Origin: an uncultured Barnesiella sp.
GTDB lineage: Bacteria > Bacteroidota > Bacteroidia > Bacteroidales > Barnesiellaceae_A
Assembly: GCA_944321085.1 (NCBI GenBank)
Contig: CALUJY010000001.1
Location: 92,671 to 156,670 of the forward strand
Direction: 5' to 3'
Length of the DNA stretch: 64,000 nt
Position 1 is the stretch's first letter. Each line of letters opens with the position of its first letter. Below are positions 1 through 10,022 of the stretch, piece by piece. The notes under the pieces are model-generated. The model did no database searches and was not told the origin of the DNA. It was given only the letters and a program-made list of their open reading frames with translations. Both the position numbers and the translations under genes were made by a program.

Positions 1-494
1 TACTCGGCGAGAAGTTCGCTACGCCTATTTTCGACGGTGCTTCGCTCGACGACCTGAACGAGTGGACTGATAAGGCCAATCTGCCCCGATATGGTAAAAC
101 TTATCTCTATGACGGCGGTACGGGCGAGCGTTTCGACCAACCTGCTACCGTGGGTGTCATATACATGCTCAAACTCGGTCACATGGTAGAAGACAAGATG
201 CACGCACGTTCTATCGGTCCGTATTCACTCATCACGCAACAACCTCTCGGTGGTAAGGCTCAATTCGGTGGCCAGCGTTTCGGTGAGATGGAGGTATGGG
301 CACTCGAAGCATTCGGCGCTTCACACGTGCTGCAAGAGATACTTACCATTAAGAGTGATGATGTCGTAGGTCGCTCGAAGGCTTATGAGTCGATAGTAAA
401 AGGCGAACCTATGCCTACGCCCGGAATTCCCGAGTCGCTCAATGTGCTTCTCCACGAATTGCGAGGCCTCGGACTGAGCATATCATTGGATTAA
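1..494 (+). CDS. rpoB: RNA polymerase beta subunit, C-terminal end (partial)
   Basis: The reading frame is open from the window edge (first whole codon at position 3) to TAA at 492-494. It encodes about 163 residues of the beta-subunit C-terminus. The sequence runs from [14 protein letters not shown] through [17 protein letters not shown] to [20 protein letters not shown] and [18 protein letters not shown], the very conserved end of RpoB that anchors the beta-beta' clamp. The gene start lies to the left of the window. rpoC follows 84 bp downstream on the same strand, the normal rpoBC order. Identification is certain from the family signature. Confidence 0.98.
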   Translation, partial: LGEKFATPIFDGASLDDLNEWTDKANLPRYGKTYLYDGGTGERFDQPATVGVIYMLKLGHMVEDKMHARSIGPYSLITQQPLGGKAQFGGQRFGEMEVWALEAFGASHVLQEILTIKSDDVVGRSKAYESIVKGEPMPTPGIPESLNVLLHELRGLGLSISLD

Positions 495-504
495 TACGAA
501 ATAT

Positions 505-540
505 ACTTCTCCGGCTCTGCCCGGCAGGGCGGGAGAAGTT
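505..540 (+). other. rpoB-rpoC intercistronic hairpin
   Basis: ACTTCTCC (505-512) pairs with GGAGAAGT (532-539). Inside it, a second paired segment GCTCTGCC/GGCAGGGC makes a long GC-rich hairpin that ends in a short TTT. It lies entirely between rpoB and rpoC. It may be a partial terminator or a processing/stability element; the short T run argues against full termination. Confidence 0.55.
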
Positions 541-578
541 TCATTAACCACAACAACTCTTTATACACAAAGATAAAT

Positions 579-3500
579 ATGGCTTTCAGAAGAGATAACA
601 AAATAAAGAGTAACTTCTCGAAAATATCGATAGGGTTGGCTTCTCCCGAAGAGATTCTCGAAAATTCGAGCGGTGAAGTATTGAAACCCGAAACAATCAA
701 CTATCGTACCTACAAACCCGAACGTGACGGTTTGTTCTGCGAGCGCATTTTCGGTCCTGTCAAAGACTACGAGTGCCATTGCGGTAAATACAAACGTATC
801 CGTTACAAAGGTATCGTATGCGACCGTTGTGGTGTGGAAGTTACCGAGAAGAAAGTTCGTCGCGAGCGTATGGGTCACATACAACTCGTTGTGCCTGTGG
901 CGCACATTTGGTATTTCCGTTCGTTGCCCAACAAAATAGGATACCTCTTGGGTATGCCCAGCAAGAAGCTCGATGCCGTTATATATTACGAACGTTACGT
1001 CGTAATACAACCCGGTATCCAGACCGATTTGGCTACCTATGACCTCCTTTCGGAAGAAGAGTATCTCGACATCATGGATAAACTCCCCCGCGAGAACCAG
1101 ATGCTCGAAGACAGCGACCCCAACAAATTCATCGCAAAAATGGGAGCCGAGGCTATTTATGACCTTTTGTCTCGCCTCGACCTCGATTCTCTCTCATACG
1201 AATTGCGTCACCGTGCCAATACCGACGGCTCGCAACAACGCAAAACCGAAGCCCTCAAACGTTTGCAGGTTGTAGAGGCTTTCCGTTCTTCGAAAGATTG
1301 CAACCGTCCCGAGTGGATGATTTTGAAGGTTATCCCCGTCATACCGCCCGAGTTGCGTCCTTTGGTACCCCTCGATGGCGGACGTTTTGCCACCTCCGAC
1401 CTCAACGACCTCTATCGTCGTGTCATCATCCGTAACAATCGTTTGAAACGTCTGTTGGAGATAAAGGCTCCCGAGGTTATCCTTCGCAACGAGAAGCGTA
1501 TGCTGCAAGAGGCTGTCGATTCGTTGCTCGATAACTCTCGTAAGTCGAGTGCTGTCAAGACCGAGGCAAACCGCCCGTTGAAATCACTCTCGGACAGCCT
1601 CAAAGGTAAACAAGGACGTTTCCGTCAGAACCTTCTCGGTAAACGTGTCGACTACTCGGCGCGTTCGGTTATCGTCGTAGGTCCTGAGTTGAAGATGCAC
1701 GAGTGCGGTCTCCCCAAAGATATGGCTGCCGAGCTTTACAAACCGTTTATCATTCGCAAACTTATAGAGCGCGGTATTGTCAAGACTGTGAAGTCGGCCA
1801 AGAAAATCGTTGACCGCAAAGGTCCCGAAGTTTGGGATATCCTCGAACATGTTATGCGCGGCCATCCTGTGCTCCTCAACCGTGCTCCTACACTGCACCG
1901 TTTGGGTATTCAGGCATTCCAGCCCAAGATGATAGAGGGCAAAGCCATACAGTTGCACCCGCTGGCTTGTACTGCATTCAACGCCGACTTCGATGGTGAC
2001 CAAATGGCTGTGCACTTGCCTCTCGGCAATGAAGCCATCTTGGAGGCTCAACTTCTCATGTTGGGTTCGCACAATATCCTTAATCCCGCCAATGGCGCAC
2101 CTATCACCGTGCCTTCGCAAGACATGGTGCTCGGTCTCTACTATATTACCAAACTGCGTCCCGGCACAAAGGGCGAGGGCTTGAAATTCTATGGTCCCGA
2201 AGAGGCTGAAATAGCCTATAACGAAGGAAAAGTAGACTTGCACGCTCCCGTATCGGTTATTGTGAAAGATATCGATGCCGACGGCAATCCTATCGAGCAC
2301 ATGGTCGAAAATACCTCGGTAGGTCGTGTGTTGGTAAATCAATATGTTCCCGATGAGATAGGTTATGTCAACGAAATACTTTCGAAAAAATCGTTGCGTA
2401 ACATCATCAGCAAGGTTATCAAGGTTTGCGGTGTGACCCGTTCTGCCCAATTCCTCGATGACATTAAGAACTTGGGTTACTATATGGCATTCAAGGGCGG
2501 CTTGTCGTTCAACTTGGGCGACGTTATCATCCCGCCGGAGAAAGAGATGCTCGTTAAGGAGGGCTATGCTGAGGTTGAGCAGATTATGGCTAATTACAGC
2601 ATGGGTTTCATTACCAACAATGAGCGTTACAACCAGATTATCGATACATGGACTCACGTAAACTCCAACCTGTCGAATATCCTCATGAAGCAGCTCTCGG
2701 AAGACAATCAAGGCTTCAACTCTGTATTCATGATGCTCGACTCGGGAGCTCGTGGTTCGAAAGACCAAATCCGTCAGCTCTCCGGTATGCGCGGTCTGAT
2801 GGCCAAGCCTCAGAAAGCCGGTGCCGAAGGCGGTCAAATCATCGAGAACCCTATCTTGGCGAACTTCAAGGAGGGCTTGTCGGTGCTCGAATACTTCATC
2901 TCTACTCACGGTGCCCGTAAGGGTCTTGCCGATACCGCTTTGAAGACTGCCGACGCCGGTTATCTTACCCGTCGTTTGGTCGACGTAGCCCACGATGTGA
3001 TTATCACCGAAGAGGATTGCGGTACGTTGCGCGGTTTGGTTTGCACCGAGATAAAAGACAACGAGAATGTAGTAGCAACTCTTAGCGAACGTATCTTGGG
3101 ACGTGTTTCGGTTCACGATGTACAGCACCCCATCACAGGTGAAATTTTGGTACATGCCGGTGAAGAGATTACCGAGGCGATAGCTCAAAAGATTGAAGAA
3201 TCGCCCATTGAGCGCGTAGAGATTCGTTCGGTGCTCACCTGCGAGTCGAAGAAAGGTGTGTGTGCCAAGTGCTATGGCCGCAACCTTGCCAACAACCGCA
3301 TGGTACAGAAAGGCGAGGCCGTCGGTGTTATCGCAGCCCAGTCTATCGGTGAGCCCGGTACACAGCTTACGTTGCGTACGTTCCACGTCGGTGGTGTCGC
3401 ATCCAATATCGCCGCTGTATCTAACGTTACCTCGCGTTACGATGGTATTCTCGAAATCGAAGAGCTTCGTACGGTCGACTTTGTAGGCGATGATGGCAGC

Positions 3501-4847
3501 AAGCAAATGATTGTTGTAGGCCGTTTGGCAGAAATGCGTATTGTCGACCCCAATACTAAGATGGTTCTTACCTCGGCTAACATACCTTACGGTTCGAAAC
3601 TTTTCTTTAATAACGGCGCTGCCGTGAAGAAAGGCGACGTAATATGCGAATGGGACCCCTTCAATGCAGTTATCATATCGGAGGTTACCGGTAAAGTTGC
3701 CTTCGAGAATGTCGAGGAAGGCGTTACTTACCGCGTAGAGAGCGACGAGACGACCGGTCTGCGTGAGAAGATTATCATCGAGTCGAAAGACCGCACTCGT
3801 GTACCCGCTGCTATTGTCTTGGACGAAAATGGTGAGGCTTTGCGTACCTATTCGCTCCCTGTGGGCGCACACTTGATGATAGAAGAGGGCTACAAGCTCC
3901 GTGCCGGTGAAGTATTTGTCAAGATACCTCGTGCACAAGGTAAGGCCGGTGATATCACCGGTGGTCTGCCCCGTGTTACCGAGCTCTTCGAGGCACGTAA
4001 TCCCTCTAACCCCGCTATCGTTTCGGAAATTGATGGTGAGATACACTTCGGTAAGATAAAACGCGGTAATCGCGAAATATCGGTAGAGTCGAAGACCGGC
4101 GAAGTGAAGAAATATCTCGTACCCCTTTCCAAGCAGATATTGGTACAAGAAAACGACTATGTGCGTGCCGGAACACCTCTCTCCGATGGTGCCATCACTC
4201 CTGCCGATATTTTGGCTATCAAAGGTCCTACGGCTGTGCAAGAATATATTGTTAACGAAGTACAGGATGTGTACCGCATGCAAGGTGTGAAAATCAATGA
4301 CAAGCACTTCGAGGTTATCGTGCGTCAGATGATGCGCAAGGTGAATATCCTTGACCCGGGCGATACTCGTTTCCTCGAACAGCAAGTTGTAGATAAACGC
4401 GAATTTATGGATGAGAATGACCGTATTTGGGGCAAGAAAGTCGTTACCGACCCGGGCGATTCGCAGAACCTCAAAGCCGGACAGATTGTGACGGCTCGCC
4501 GTCTCCGCGACGAGAACTCGTCGTTGAAACGCCGCGACCTCAAACCCGTAGAAGTGCGTGATGCTATTCCTGCAACCTCCGAACAGATTCTGCAAGGTAT
4601 TACCCGTGCGGCTCTGCAAACGTCGAGCTTCATGTCGGCAGCATCTTTCCAAGAGACAACTAAGGTGCTCAACGAAGCTGCTATTCTCGGCAAGACCGAT
4701 TATCTCGAAGGTATGAAAGAGAATGTCATCTGCGGTCACCTTATCCCCGCAGGTACCGGTTTGCGCGAGTACGACAGGCTTATCGTAGGCTCGAAAGAAG
4801 ACTTCGAGCGTAGCATGGCCAACCGTAAGACTGTGACAGACTTCTGA
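579..4847 (+). CDS. rpoC: RNA polymerase beta' subunit
   Basis: Full-length beta' subunit of 1422 residues, close to the usual Bacteroidetes length. It forms the catalytic half of RNA polymerase with RpoB. The N-terminal zinc site is seen as C66-x-C68 and C81-x2-C84. The absolutely conserved NADFDGD loop lies at residues 468-474, with D470, D472 and D474 holding the catalytic magnesium. The second zinc-site cysteines lie in the CGTLRGLVC / [11 protein letters not shown] region (about residues 815-900), followed by the trigger-loop-adjacent sequence [21 protein letters not shown]. The ATG at 579 follows the AT-rich leader and starts the standard MAFRRDNK. It is co-transcribed with rpoB, and a strong terminator follows 41 bp after the stop. 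Confidence 0.99.
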   Translation: MAFRRDNKIKSNFSKISIGLASPEEILENSSGEVLKPETINYRTYKPERDGLFCERIFGPVKDYECHCGKYKRIRYKGIVCDRCGVEVTEKKVRRERMGHIQLVVPVAHIWYFRSLPNKIGYLLGMPSKKLDAVIYYERYVVIQPGIQTDLATYDLLSEEEYLDIMDKLPRENQMLEDSDPNKFIAKMGAEAIYDLLSRLDLDSLSYELRHRANTDGSQQRKTEALKRLQVVEAFRSSKDCNRPEWMILKVIPVIPPELRPLVPLDGGRFATSDLNDLYRRVIIRNNRLKRLLEIKAPEVILRNEKRMLQEAVDSLLDNSRKSSAVKTEANRPLKSLSDSLKGKQGRFRQNLLGKRVDYSARSVIVVGPELKMHECGLPKDMAAELYKPFIIRKLIERGIVKTVKSAKKIVDRKGPEVWDILEHVMRGHPVLLNRAPTLHRLGIQAFQPKMIEGKAIQLHPLACTAFNADFDGDQMAVHLPLGNEAILEAQLLMLGSHNILNPANGAPITVPSQDMVLGLYYITKLRPGTKGEGLKFYGPEEAEIAYNEGKVDLHAPVSVIVKDIDADGNPIEHMVENTSVGRVLVNQYVPDEIGYVNEILSKKSLRNIISKVIKVCGVTRSAQFLDDIKNLGYYMAFKGGLSFNLGDVIIPPEKEMLVKEGYAEVEQIMANYSMGFITNNERYNQIIDTWTHVNSNLSNILMKQLSEDNQGFNSVFMMLDSGARGSKDQIRQLSGMRGLMAKPQKAGAEGGQIIENPILANFKEGLSVLEYFISTHGARKGLADTALKTADAGYLTRRLVDVAHDVIITEEDCGTLRGLVCTEIKDNENVVATLSERILGRVSVHDVQHPITGEILVHAGEEITEAIAQKIEESPIERVEIRSVLTCESKKGVCAKCYGRNLANNRMVQKGEAVGVIAAQSIGEPGTQLTLRTFHVGGVASNIAAVSNVTSRYDGILEIEELRTVDFVGDDGSKQMIVVGRLAEMRIVDPNTKMVLTSANIPYGSKLFFNNGAAVKKGDVICEWDPFNAVIISEVTGKVAFENVEEGVTYRVESDETTGLREKIIIESKDRTRVPAAIVLDENGEALRTYSLPVGAHLMIEEGYKLRAGEVFVKIPRAQGKAGDITGGLPRVTELFEARNPSNPAIVSEIDGEIHFGKIKRGNREISVESKTGEVKKYLVPLSKQILVQENDYVRAGTPLSDGAITPADILAIKGPTAVQEYIVNEVQDVYRMQGVKINDKHFEVIVRQMMRKVNILDPGDTRFLEQQVVDKREFMDENDRIWGKKVVTDPGDSQNLKAGQIVTARRLRDENSSLKRRDLKPVEVRDAIPATSEQILQGITRAALQTSSFMSAASFQETTKVLNEAAILGKTDYLEGMKENVICGHLIPAGTGLREYDRLIVGSKEDFERSMANRKTVTDF

Positions 4848-4888
4848 TGCGGTAGCACGACATTGCCCATTAGCAAGCATCGATAATT

Positions 4889-4927
4889 ATCGGCCTCCTG
4901 CCTTTTGGACAGGAGGCCGATTTTTTT
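4889..4927 (+). terminator. Rho-independent terminator of rpoBC operon
   Basis: A perfect 12-bp stem, ATCGGCCTCCTG (4889-4900) with CAGGAGGCCGAT (4910-4921), has a 9-base loop and runs into seven T residues (4921-4927). It is the textbook end of the ribosomal-protein/RNA-polymerase operon. Confidence 0.93.
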
Positions 4928-5138
4928 GTGACCGAGAGAAAACAAAGCTGTCGCGCTTTGGAAATCGCTTCTTGCAAAGGAGCAACGACTCCGCTCCTGA
5001 CCGAGGGTGAAGAGATTATAATTCAAGACTTGCCGGTTGCACGCCTTGTCGTGTGAAGATTTTTGCGTGGAATATTTTCTCGTTTTATACAACTGTTACG
5101 GCTTCATAAAATTCTGTCGTGCAAATGATGCGGGCATC
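4928..5138. other. Intergenic stretch, nothing recognised
   Basis: This is the non-coding part of the 367-bp gap between rpoC and the fumarase gene. It lies between the terminator and the fumarase promoter. I see no convincing ORF, RNA fold or repeat in it. Confidence 0.6.
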
Positions 5139-5169
5139 TTTGCACGGCTTTTATTTTTCACTATCTTTG
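5139..5169 (+). promoter_or_regulatory. Bacteroidetes-type promoter for the fumarase gene
   Basis: TTTG at 5139-5142 and TATCTTTG at 5162-5169 are separated by 19 bp. This matches the Bacteroidetes sigma consensus (TTTG, 19-21 bp, TAnnTTTG) exactly. Transcription would start about 40 bp ahead of the ATG at 5215. Confidence 0.82.
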
Positions 5170-5214
5170 CCATATAAAAAAGATTGTTTGTAACCTTAAT
5201 AAATCAATGCTGTT

Positions 5215-6867
5215 ATGGCAACAAAACCGTTTAAGTATCAACCCCCTTTTCCGATGGTAACACCCGATGATACAGAGTATTACCTTCTGACGAAAGATTA
5301 TGTCTCCGTAACCGAGTGCAACGGGAAGGAGATGCTTGTTGTTGAACCCGAAGCGTTGACGCGTTTGGCTAATGCCGCCATGCGCGACGTCTCTTTTCTG
5401 TTGCGCCGCAAGCACAACGAGATGGTAGCGAAAATCCTGCACGACCCCGAGGCCAGCGAGAATGACAAGTTCGTAGCGCTTACGATGCTGCGCAATGCCG
5501 AGGTGGCAAGTAAAGGCGTATTGCCTTTCTGTCAAGATACAGGTACGGCTATTGTCATGGGTAAAAAAGGTCAACAAGTATGGACCGGTGGCGGTGACGA
5601 AGAGGCTCTTTCTTTGGGTGTTTACAAAACATATACCGAGGAGAACCTCCGTTATTCGCAAAATGCACCGCTCGATATGTATCGTGAGGTGAATACCGGT
5701 TGTAATCTTCCGGCGCAAATCGATTTGTTTGCCGTCGATGGCATGGAGTATAATTTCCTTTTCATGGCAAAGGGTGGCGGTTCTGCCAACAAGACATATC
5801 TTTACCAAGAAACCAAGGCGCTCATTAATCCCAAAACGCTTGTACCTTTCCTTGTTGAGAAGATGAAGACTTTGGGTACGGCTGCATGTCCTCCGTACCA
5901 TATCGCATTTGTCATTGGCGGTACATCGGCCGAGATGAACCTGAAAACCGTTAAGTTGGCTTCTGCCAAATATTACGACCGCCTACCTACCGAAGGAAAC
6001 GAGTGGGGACAGGCATTCCGTGATGTAGAGCTCGAAAAAGAGGTTTTGGCAGCTGCACAGGCTTCGGGTTTCGGCGCACAATTCGGTGGTAAATATTTTG
6101 CTCATGATATTCGCATCATTCGCTTGCCGCGTCATGGCGCATCTTGCCCCGTAGGTATGGGCGTTTCCTGCTCGGCCGACCGTAATATCAAGGCTAAAAT
6201 CAATAAAGACGGCCTTTGGATAGAGCGTCTCGACGACCAACCCGGAACTCTCATTCCCGAAGAGCTTCGTCAGGCAGGAGAGGGTAATGCGGTGAAGATT
6301 GACCTGAACCGTCCCATGCCGGAGATACTTGCCGAGCTTACGAAATATCCGGTGGCTACACGTCTCTCGCTCGATGGTACGATTATCGTAGGTCGCGATA
6401 TTGCCCATGCCAAGATAAAAGAGCGTCTCGATGCTGGCGAACCGATGCCCGAATATCTCAAAAACCATCCTATTTATTACGCCGGTCCGGCCAAGACTCC
6501 TGCCGGAATGCCTTCTGGCTCGTTCGGTCCTACAACGGCCGGGCGTATGGATCCCTATGTCGATTTGTTCCAGTCGCAAGGCGGTTCTATGGTGATGATT
6601 GCCAAAGGCAACCGCAGTCAGCAAGTTACCGATGCTTGCAAGAAACACGGCGGTTTCTATTTGGGTAGTATAGGCGGTCCTGCTGCTATCTTGGCGCAAA
6701 ACAGCATCAAGAAGGTAGAGTGCCTTGAATATCCCGAATTGGGTATGGAGGCTATTTGGAAAATCGAGGTAAAAGATTTTCCCGCCTTTATTTTGGTCGA
6801 CGACAAGGGTAACGATTTCTTCAAGCAACTCAAACCCGTCTGCCCGCTAAACAACCCATCGAAATAA
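5215..6867 (+). CDS. fumA: Class I iron-sulfur fumarate hydratase (FumA/FumB type)
   Basis: Single-chain class I fumarase of 550 residues, the usual length. It interconverts fumarate and L-malate in the cytosol. In Bacteroidales this serves mainly the reductive (fumarate-succinate) branch of fermentation. The N-terminal fumerase domain (about residues 20-290) and the C-terminal beta domain (about 330-540) are both complete. C106 (LPFCQDTG), C225 (GTAACPP) and C319 (GVSCSAD) align in position with the three 4Fe-4S cluster cysteines of the E. coli enzyme, so an oxygen-labile cluster is expected. The C-terminal [24 protein letters not shown] is also typical. It has its own promoter and no operon partner. 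The ATG at 5215 is the only start consistent with the family N-terminus. Confidence 0.95.
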   Translation: MATKPFKYQPPFPMVTPDDTEYYLLTKDYVSVTECNGKEMLVVEPEALTRLANAAMRDVSFLLRRKHNEMVAKILHDPEASENDKFVALTMLRNAEVASKGVLPFCQDTGTAIVMGKKGQQVWTGGGDEEALSLGVYKTYTEENLRYSQNAPLDMYREVNTGCNLPAQIDLFAVDGMEYNFLFMAKGGGSANKTYLYQETKALINPKTLVPFLVEKMKTLGTAACPPYHIAFVIGGTSAEMNLKTVKLASAKYYDRLPTEGNEWGQAFRDVELEKEVLAAAQASGFGAQFGGKYFAHDIRIIRLPRHGASCPVGMGVSCSADRNIKAKINKDGLWIERLDDQPGTLIPEELRQAGEGNAVKIDLNRPMPEILAELTKYPVATRLSLDGTIIVGRDIAHAKIKERLDAGEPMPEYLKNHPIYYAGPAKTPAGMPSGSFGPTTAGRMDPYVDLFQSQGGSMVMIAKGNRSQQVTDACKKHGGFYLGSIGGPAAILAQNSIKKVECLEYPELGMEAIWKIEVKDFPAFILVDDKGNDFFKQLKPVCPLNNPSK

Positions 6868-6958
6868 TCGGTTAGCGATTAGAAAGTCGCCATTTTATTT
6901 CGGAAAATCCTTTCGTATCTCATCTGTTTGAGATGTTCGAGTAGGTTATTACTATTTT

Positions 6959-6986
6959 GCAGAGCCGCGATATTTCGCGGCTCTGC
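6959..6986 (+). other. Perfect 12-bp hairpin downstream of fumarase
   Basis: GCAGAGCCGCGA (6959-6970) pairs with TCGCGGCTCTGC (6975-6986) around a 4-base loop. No T run follows on either strand, so it is not a canonical intrinsic terminator. Its position 92 bp after the fumarase stop suggests it marks the transcript 3' end. Confidence 0.55.
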
Positions 6987-7252
6987 TATGTTAAGGGTGC
7001 GGGATTAAAAAAGAAGATTTTTGAGACTTTTAAGCACTTTGTCGGTTTGACGGTTGTTCTCGCTTGTGTACGATGCGAGTTCCTTGCGTGAAGTCTGTTT
7101 AGGTGAGCCCTCTTGCTTTGCTGTTTCTCTTCTTGATGCTATTCGTCTCTGCAACAGGTATTATTTTTTATTCCCTATCTTATTGTTATCGTACAGATAT
7201 TGTTTTTGATGAATGTATGGGTAAGAAATAGATATTTTCCGTAAGTTTGTTG
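6987..7252. other. Intergenic stretch, nothing recognised
   Basis: This is AT-rich sequence between the fumarase hairpin and the promoter of the DUF151 gene. No ORF with family resemblance, no RNA gene and no repeat were seen. The whole gap between the two genes is about 414 bp. Confidence 0.55.
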
Positions 7253-7260
7253 TACATTTG
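7253..7260 (+). promoter_or_regulatory. Probable -7 promoter element for the DUF151 operon
   Basis: TACATTTG fits TAnnTTTG. No good TTTG sits at the right distance upstream. Its position matters because it overlaps a TTG codon at 7258 that could otherwise be taken as the start, and it therefore favours the GTG at 7282. Confidence 0.55.
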
Positions 7261-7281
7261 CATACTAAAAAACCTTATAAA

Positions 7282-7866
7282 GTGGAAGAGTCAAGAATAA
7301 GAGTGAAGGTCTTAGGCATTGCATATAGTCACATTCAGCAAGGTGCATATATGTTGGTGCTTGCGCAGGAAGGCACGACGCGGCGTATTCCTGTTGTCAT
7401 AGGCACTGCCGAGGCTCAGTCTATCGCCATCAGGATAGAGAATCTTGTTCCGCCTCGTCCTATGACCCATGACCTTTTTGTCAGCTTTTTCCAAGCATTC
7501 GGTGTGCGTTTGGTTGAGGTTTTCATATACCGCTTTGCTGAGGGGATTTTCTACTCCGAGTTGCTTTTCAGTGATGGAGAGCATGAGGTGCGCATCGATT
7601 CCCGCACATCCGATGCTATTGCCATCGCTATGCGTACGCAGGCCCCTATTTATACCACGGCCGAGATATTGGAGCAAGCTGGATTTAATGCTTCGGAGAT
7701 AGAGGCCGGTGAAGAGATGGCCGATACCCCTACGCGTAATTTGGAAGATCTCGATACCGACGAGTTGCAAGAACGTCTCGAAAAAGCGGTTGCTGATGAG
7801 GCTTATGAAGATGCTGCCCTTATTCAGCGAATACTCAATGGCAGAAAAGAAGATGAAAAACAATGA
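7282..7866 (+). CDS. Bifunctional nuclease family protein (DUF151) with UVR motif
   Basis: About 194 residues from the GTG at 7282. The frame also stays open to a TTG at 7258, but that codon lies inside the -7 element. The first 130 residues are the DUF151 / bifunctional-nuclease fold, with RIPVVIGTAEAQSIAI, PRPMTHDLF, EVFIYRFAEGIFYSELLF and EVRIDSRTSDAIAIAMR. Family members have been reported to have DNase/RNase activity; function in Bacteroidetes is not established. The C-terminal 40 residues (DELQERLEKAVADEAYEDAALIQRIL) form a UvrB/UvrC-type UVR helical hairpin, a protein-interaction module. The gene is 12 bp ahead of the nucleoside transporter and probably forms an operon with it and rsmE. 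Cytosolic: no signal peptide or membrane segment. Confidence 0.85.
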   Translation: MEESRIRVKVLGIAYSHIQQGAYMLVLAQEGTTRRIPVVIGTAEAQSIAIRIENLVPPRPMTHDLFVSFFQAFGVRLVEVFIYRFAEGIFYSELLFSDGEHEVRIDSRTSDAIAIAMRTQAPIYTTAEILEQAGFNASEIEAGEEMADTPTRNLEDLDTDELQERLEKAVADEAYEDAALIQRILNGRKEDEKQ

Positions 7867-7878
7867 AAAACATACAAT

Positions 7879-9126
7879 ATGAAAAGCATTAAAGTACGTC
7901 TTATCGTAATGAATTTCCTCCAATTCTTTATTTGGGGGTCGTGGTTGTGTACGTTAGGTCTTTATATGACAACTTCTGTCGAAGAAGGAGGCTTGAATTT
8001 CGACGGGCAGTTGGTTGGTAGTGTTTTTGCCCTTTCGGGTATTGCATCTCTTGTGATGCCGGGGCTTATGGGCATTCTATCGGATAAGAAGATAAATGCC
8101 GAACGGCTTATGGGTATTTTGCACCTTTTAGGCGCGTGTGCTCTTCTGTTCGCCGCATTTGTTACGGATTATGATTCTTTCAAGATTGCTATGCTTGTCA
8201 ATATGTTGGCCTACATGCCAACATTGTCGCTGTCTTATACGGTGGCATATAATGCTATTGATAAAGCCGGGCTCGACCGAGTCAAAGACTATCCTCCTGT
8301 GCGTGTATGGGGTACGGTAGGTTTTATTGTGGCAATGTGGATTGATAATTTCACCGGGTTCAGTTCTAATAACGGGCAACTTATTATGGCTGCCGTTGCG
8401 GCTGTCATTATGGGTATATATTGCTTTACCCTTCCTCCTTGTCCGCCGGCCAATGCTATGAAGAACAGAGGCGTTCTTTCTATGTTAGGATTAGATGCTT
8501 TGGTACTCTTTAAGAATTACCGTACAGCAGTTTTCCTGATTTTCTCTTTCTTGTTGGGTGCCGCATTGCAAGTCACCAATATGTACGGTGTGCCATTCCT
8601 CGACAGCTTCAAGGCTACTCATCCCCAAGCATGGGCTGTGAAGTATTCGGTAATATTATCGTCTCTCTCTCAGGTGTCTGAGACGCTCTTTATTTTGGCT
8701 ATTCCCTTCTTTTTAGGACGATATGGCATCAAGAAAGTGATGCTCATCAGCTTTGCTGCATGGGTGTTGCGTTTCGGATTCTTTTCCATAGGCTCACCCG
8801 AAGGTTTCTCTGCCGTATTCCTTGTACTCTCGATGGTAGTTTATGGTATGGCTTTTGATTTCTTCAACATTTCTGGTTCGCTTTTCATTGCCGAAGAGGC
8901 ACCCCAAGACATCAAAGCGAGTGCACAAGGTATCTTCATGATGATGACTAACGGATTGGGCTCTATTGCCGGCGGTTATGGAGCAGGTTGGGTAATCAAT
9001 AAATTTAGTGTCGATGGTGTCGTGTCGGATTGGTCGGCATGTTGGGCTATCTTCTCATTATATGCGTTGGTAATAGGAATCCTCTTTGCCATCACATTCC
9101 GTTATAAGTATCAACCGAAAGCATAA
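7879..9126 (+). CDS. Nucleoside:proton symporter family MFS transporter (NupG-like)
   Basis: 415 residues with about 12 hydrophobic helices. The first runs VRLIVMNFLQFFIWGSWLCTLGLYM, typical of the NupG/XapB nucleoside symporter branch of the major facilitator superfamily. Other family features are the PPVRVWGTVGFIVAMW segment (about residues 138-153) and a long central loop carrying CPPANAM. Inferred role: uptake of nucleosides across the inner membrane. It starts 12 bp after the DUF151 gene, and its stop overlaps the rsmE start as TAATG, so the three genes are translationally coupled. Substrate specificity cannot be read from sequence. Confidence 0.87.
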   Translation: MKSIKVRLIVMNFLQFFIWGSWLCTLGLYMTTSVEEGGLNFDGQLVGSVFALSGIASLVMPGLMGILSDKKINAERLMGILHLLGACALLFAAFVTDYDSFKIAMLVNMLAYMPTLSLSYTVAYNAIDKAGLDRVKDYPPVRVWGTVGFIVAMWIDNFTGFSSNNGQLIMAAVAAVIMGIYCFTLPPCPPANAMKNRGVLSMLGLDALVLFKNYRTAVFLIFSFLLGAALQVTNMYGVPFLDSFKATHPQAWAVKYSVILSSLSQVSETLFILAIPFFLGRYGIKKVMLISFAAWVLRFGFFSIGSPEGFSAVFLVLSMVVYGMAFDFFNISGSLFIAEEAPQDIKASAQGIFMMMTNGLGSIAGGYGAGWVINKFSVDGVVSDWSACWAIFSLYALVIGILFAITFRYKYQPKA

Positions 9127-9863
9127 TGTTTTCATACAAATCAGCCATGCACCTCTTTTATACTCCCGATATTGCCGAGACCTTGACTTTGCCAGAGACC
9201 GAAAGTGGGCATTGCATCAGGGTATTACGGCTTGTCGAGGGGGATGAAATAGGATTAGTCGACGGTAAAGGTAATTTCTATACGGCTGTTATCACGCTGG
9301 CGCATCCCAAACGTTGCGGTGTGCGGTTGGCCGAGACACGCTTGCTACTTCCCGCATGGGCTGGTAATATAGAGATTGCGGTTGCTCCTACCAAAAACTT
9401 AGACCGCATGGAATGGTTTGCCGAGAAAACGACAGAAATGGGTATAGATGCCATTGTCCCTCTCTTATGCCGTTTTTCGGAGCGTAAGGAACTCAAAAAC
9501 GAGCGTATCGAGAAAATACTCGTTTCGGCAATGAAGCAGAGCCTTAAAGCTGTGTTGCCGAGGCTGTCGGAGATGACTCCTTTTGCTCAATATGTGAGTG
9601 AACCATTTGAAGGCCAAAAGTTTATAGCTCATTGTTATCCGGGTGGTGAGAAACGCTTGCTTTCCCGCTGTTATCAGGCCGGTATGCCGGTGCGTGTATT
9701 AATAGGCCCCGAGGGAGATTTTTCGCCCGAGGAAGTGCAACTTGCCTTAGATAAAGGTTACATTCCCGTTTCGTTGGGTGCATCGCGCTTGCGAACCGAG
9801 ACGGCGGGTGTGGTAGCTTGCCATACCATTCACATTGTCAACGAGATAGCCGGTCTCGAATAA
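9126..9863 (+). CDS. rsmE: 16S rRNA (uracil1498-N3)-methyltransferase
   Basis: 245 residues from the ATG at 9126, whose first base is the last base of the preceding TAA. A second ATG at 9147 (MHLFYTPDI) matches the usual start of Bacteroidetes homologues and may be the true one. The N-terminal PUA-like domain (about 8-75) is followed by a SPOUT/trefoil-knot methyltransferase domain. The knot signatures are VLIGPEGDFSPEEV (about 190) and SLGASRLRTETAGVVA (about 217-232). The enzyme methylates U1498 of 16S rRNA in the assembled small subunit using S-adenosylmethionine. Confidence 0.93.
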   Translation: MFSYKSAMHLFYTPDIAETLTLPETESGHCIRVLRLVEGDEIGLVDGKGNFYTAVITLAHPKRCGVRLAETRLLLPAWAGNIEIAVAPTKNLDRMEWFAEKTTEMGIDAIVPLLCRFSERKELKNERIEKILVSAMKQSLKAVLPRLSEMTPFAQYVSEPFEGQKFIAHCYPGGEKRLLSRCYQAGMPVRVLIGPEGDFSPEEVQLALDKGYIPVSLGASRLRTETAGVVACHTIHIVNEIAGLE

Positions 9864-10022
9864 CCGCTTTCTTAGTTTGGCTGATGCAGATAGTAAGAAA
9901 TATGAATGCGAAATCTTTTCAATCATCGGAGATGTGGACGTGAGTAGTTTTTTCCACTCTCCCCGATACTGAAAAAAGGGTCGATATGGAATAAATGTCT
10001 GAAAATAAATGACAAAAACAAG

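Noticed and set aside
1584..4880. 1098-codon open frame on the minus strand opposite rpoC
   Set aside because: It is a shadow of rpoC produced by biased codon use. The translation resembles no protein and the opposite strand carries an unmistakable RpoC.
6959..6986. Hairpin considered as a classical rho-independent terminator
   Set aside because: The stem is perfect but no T run follows on either strand, so I list it only as a hairpin.
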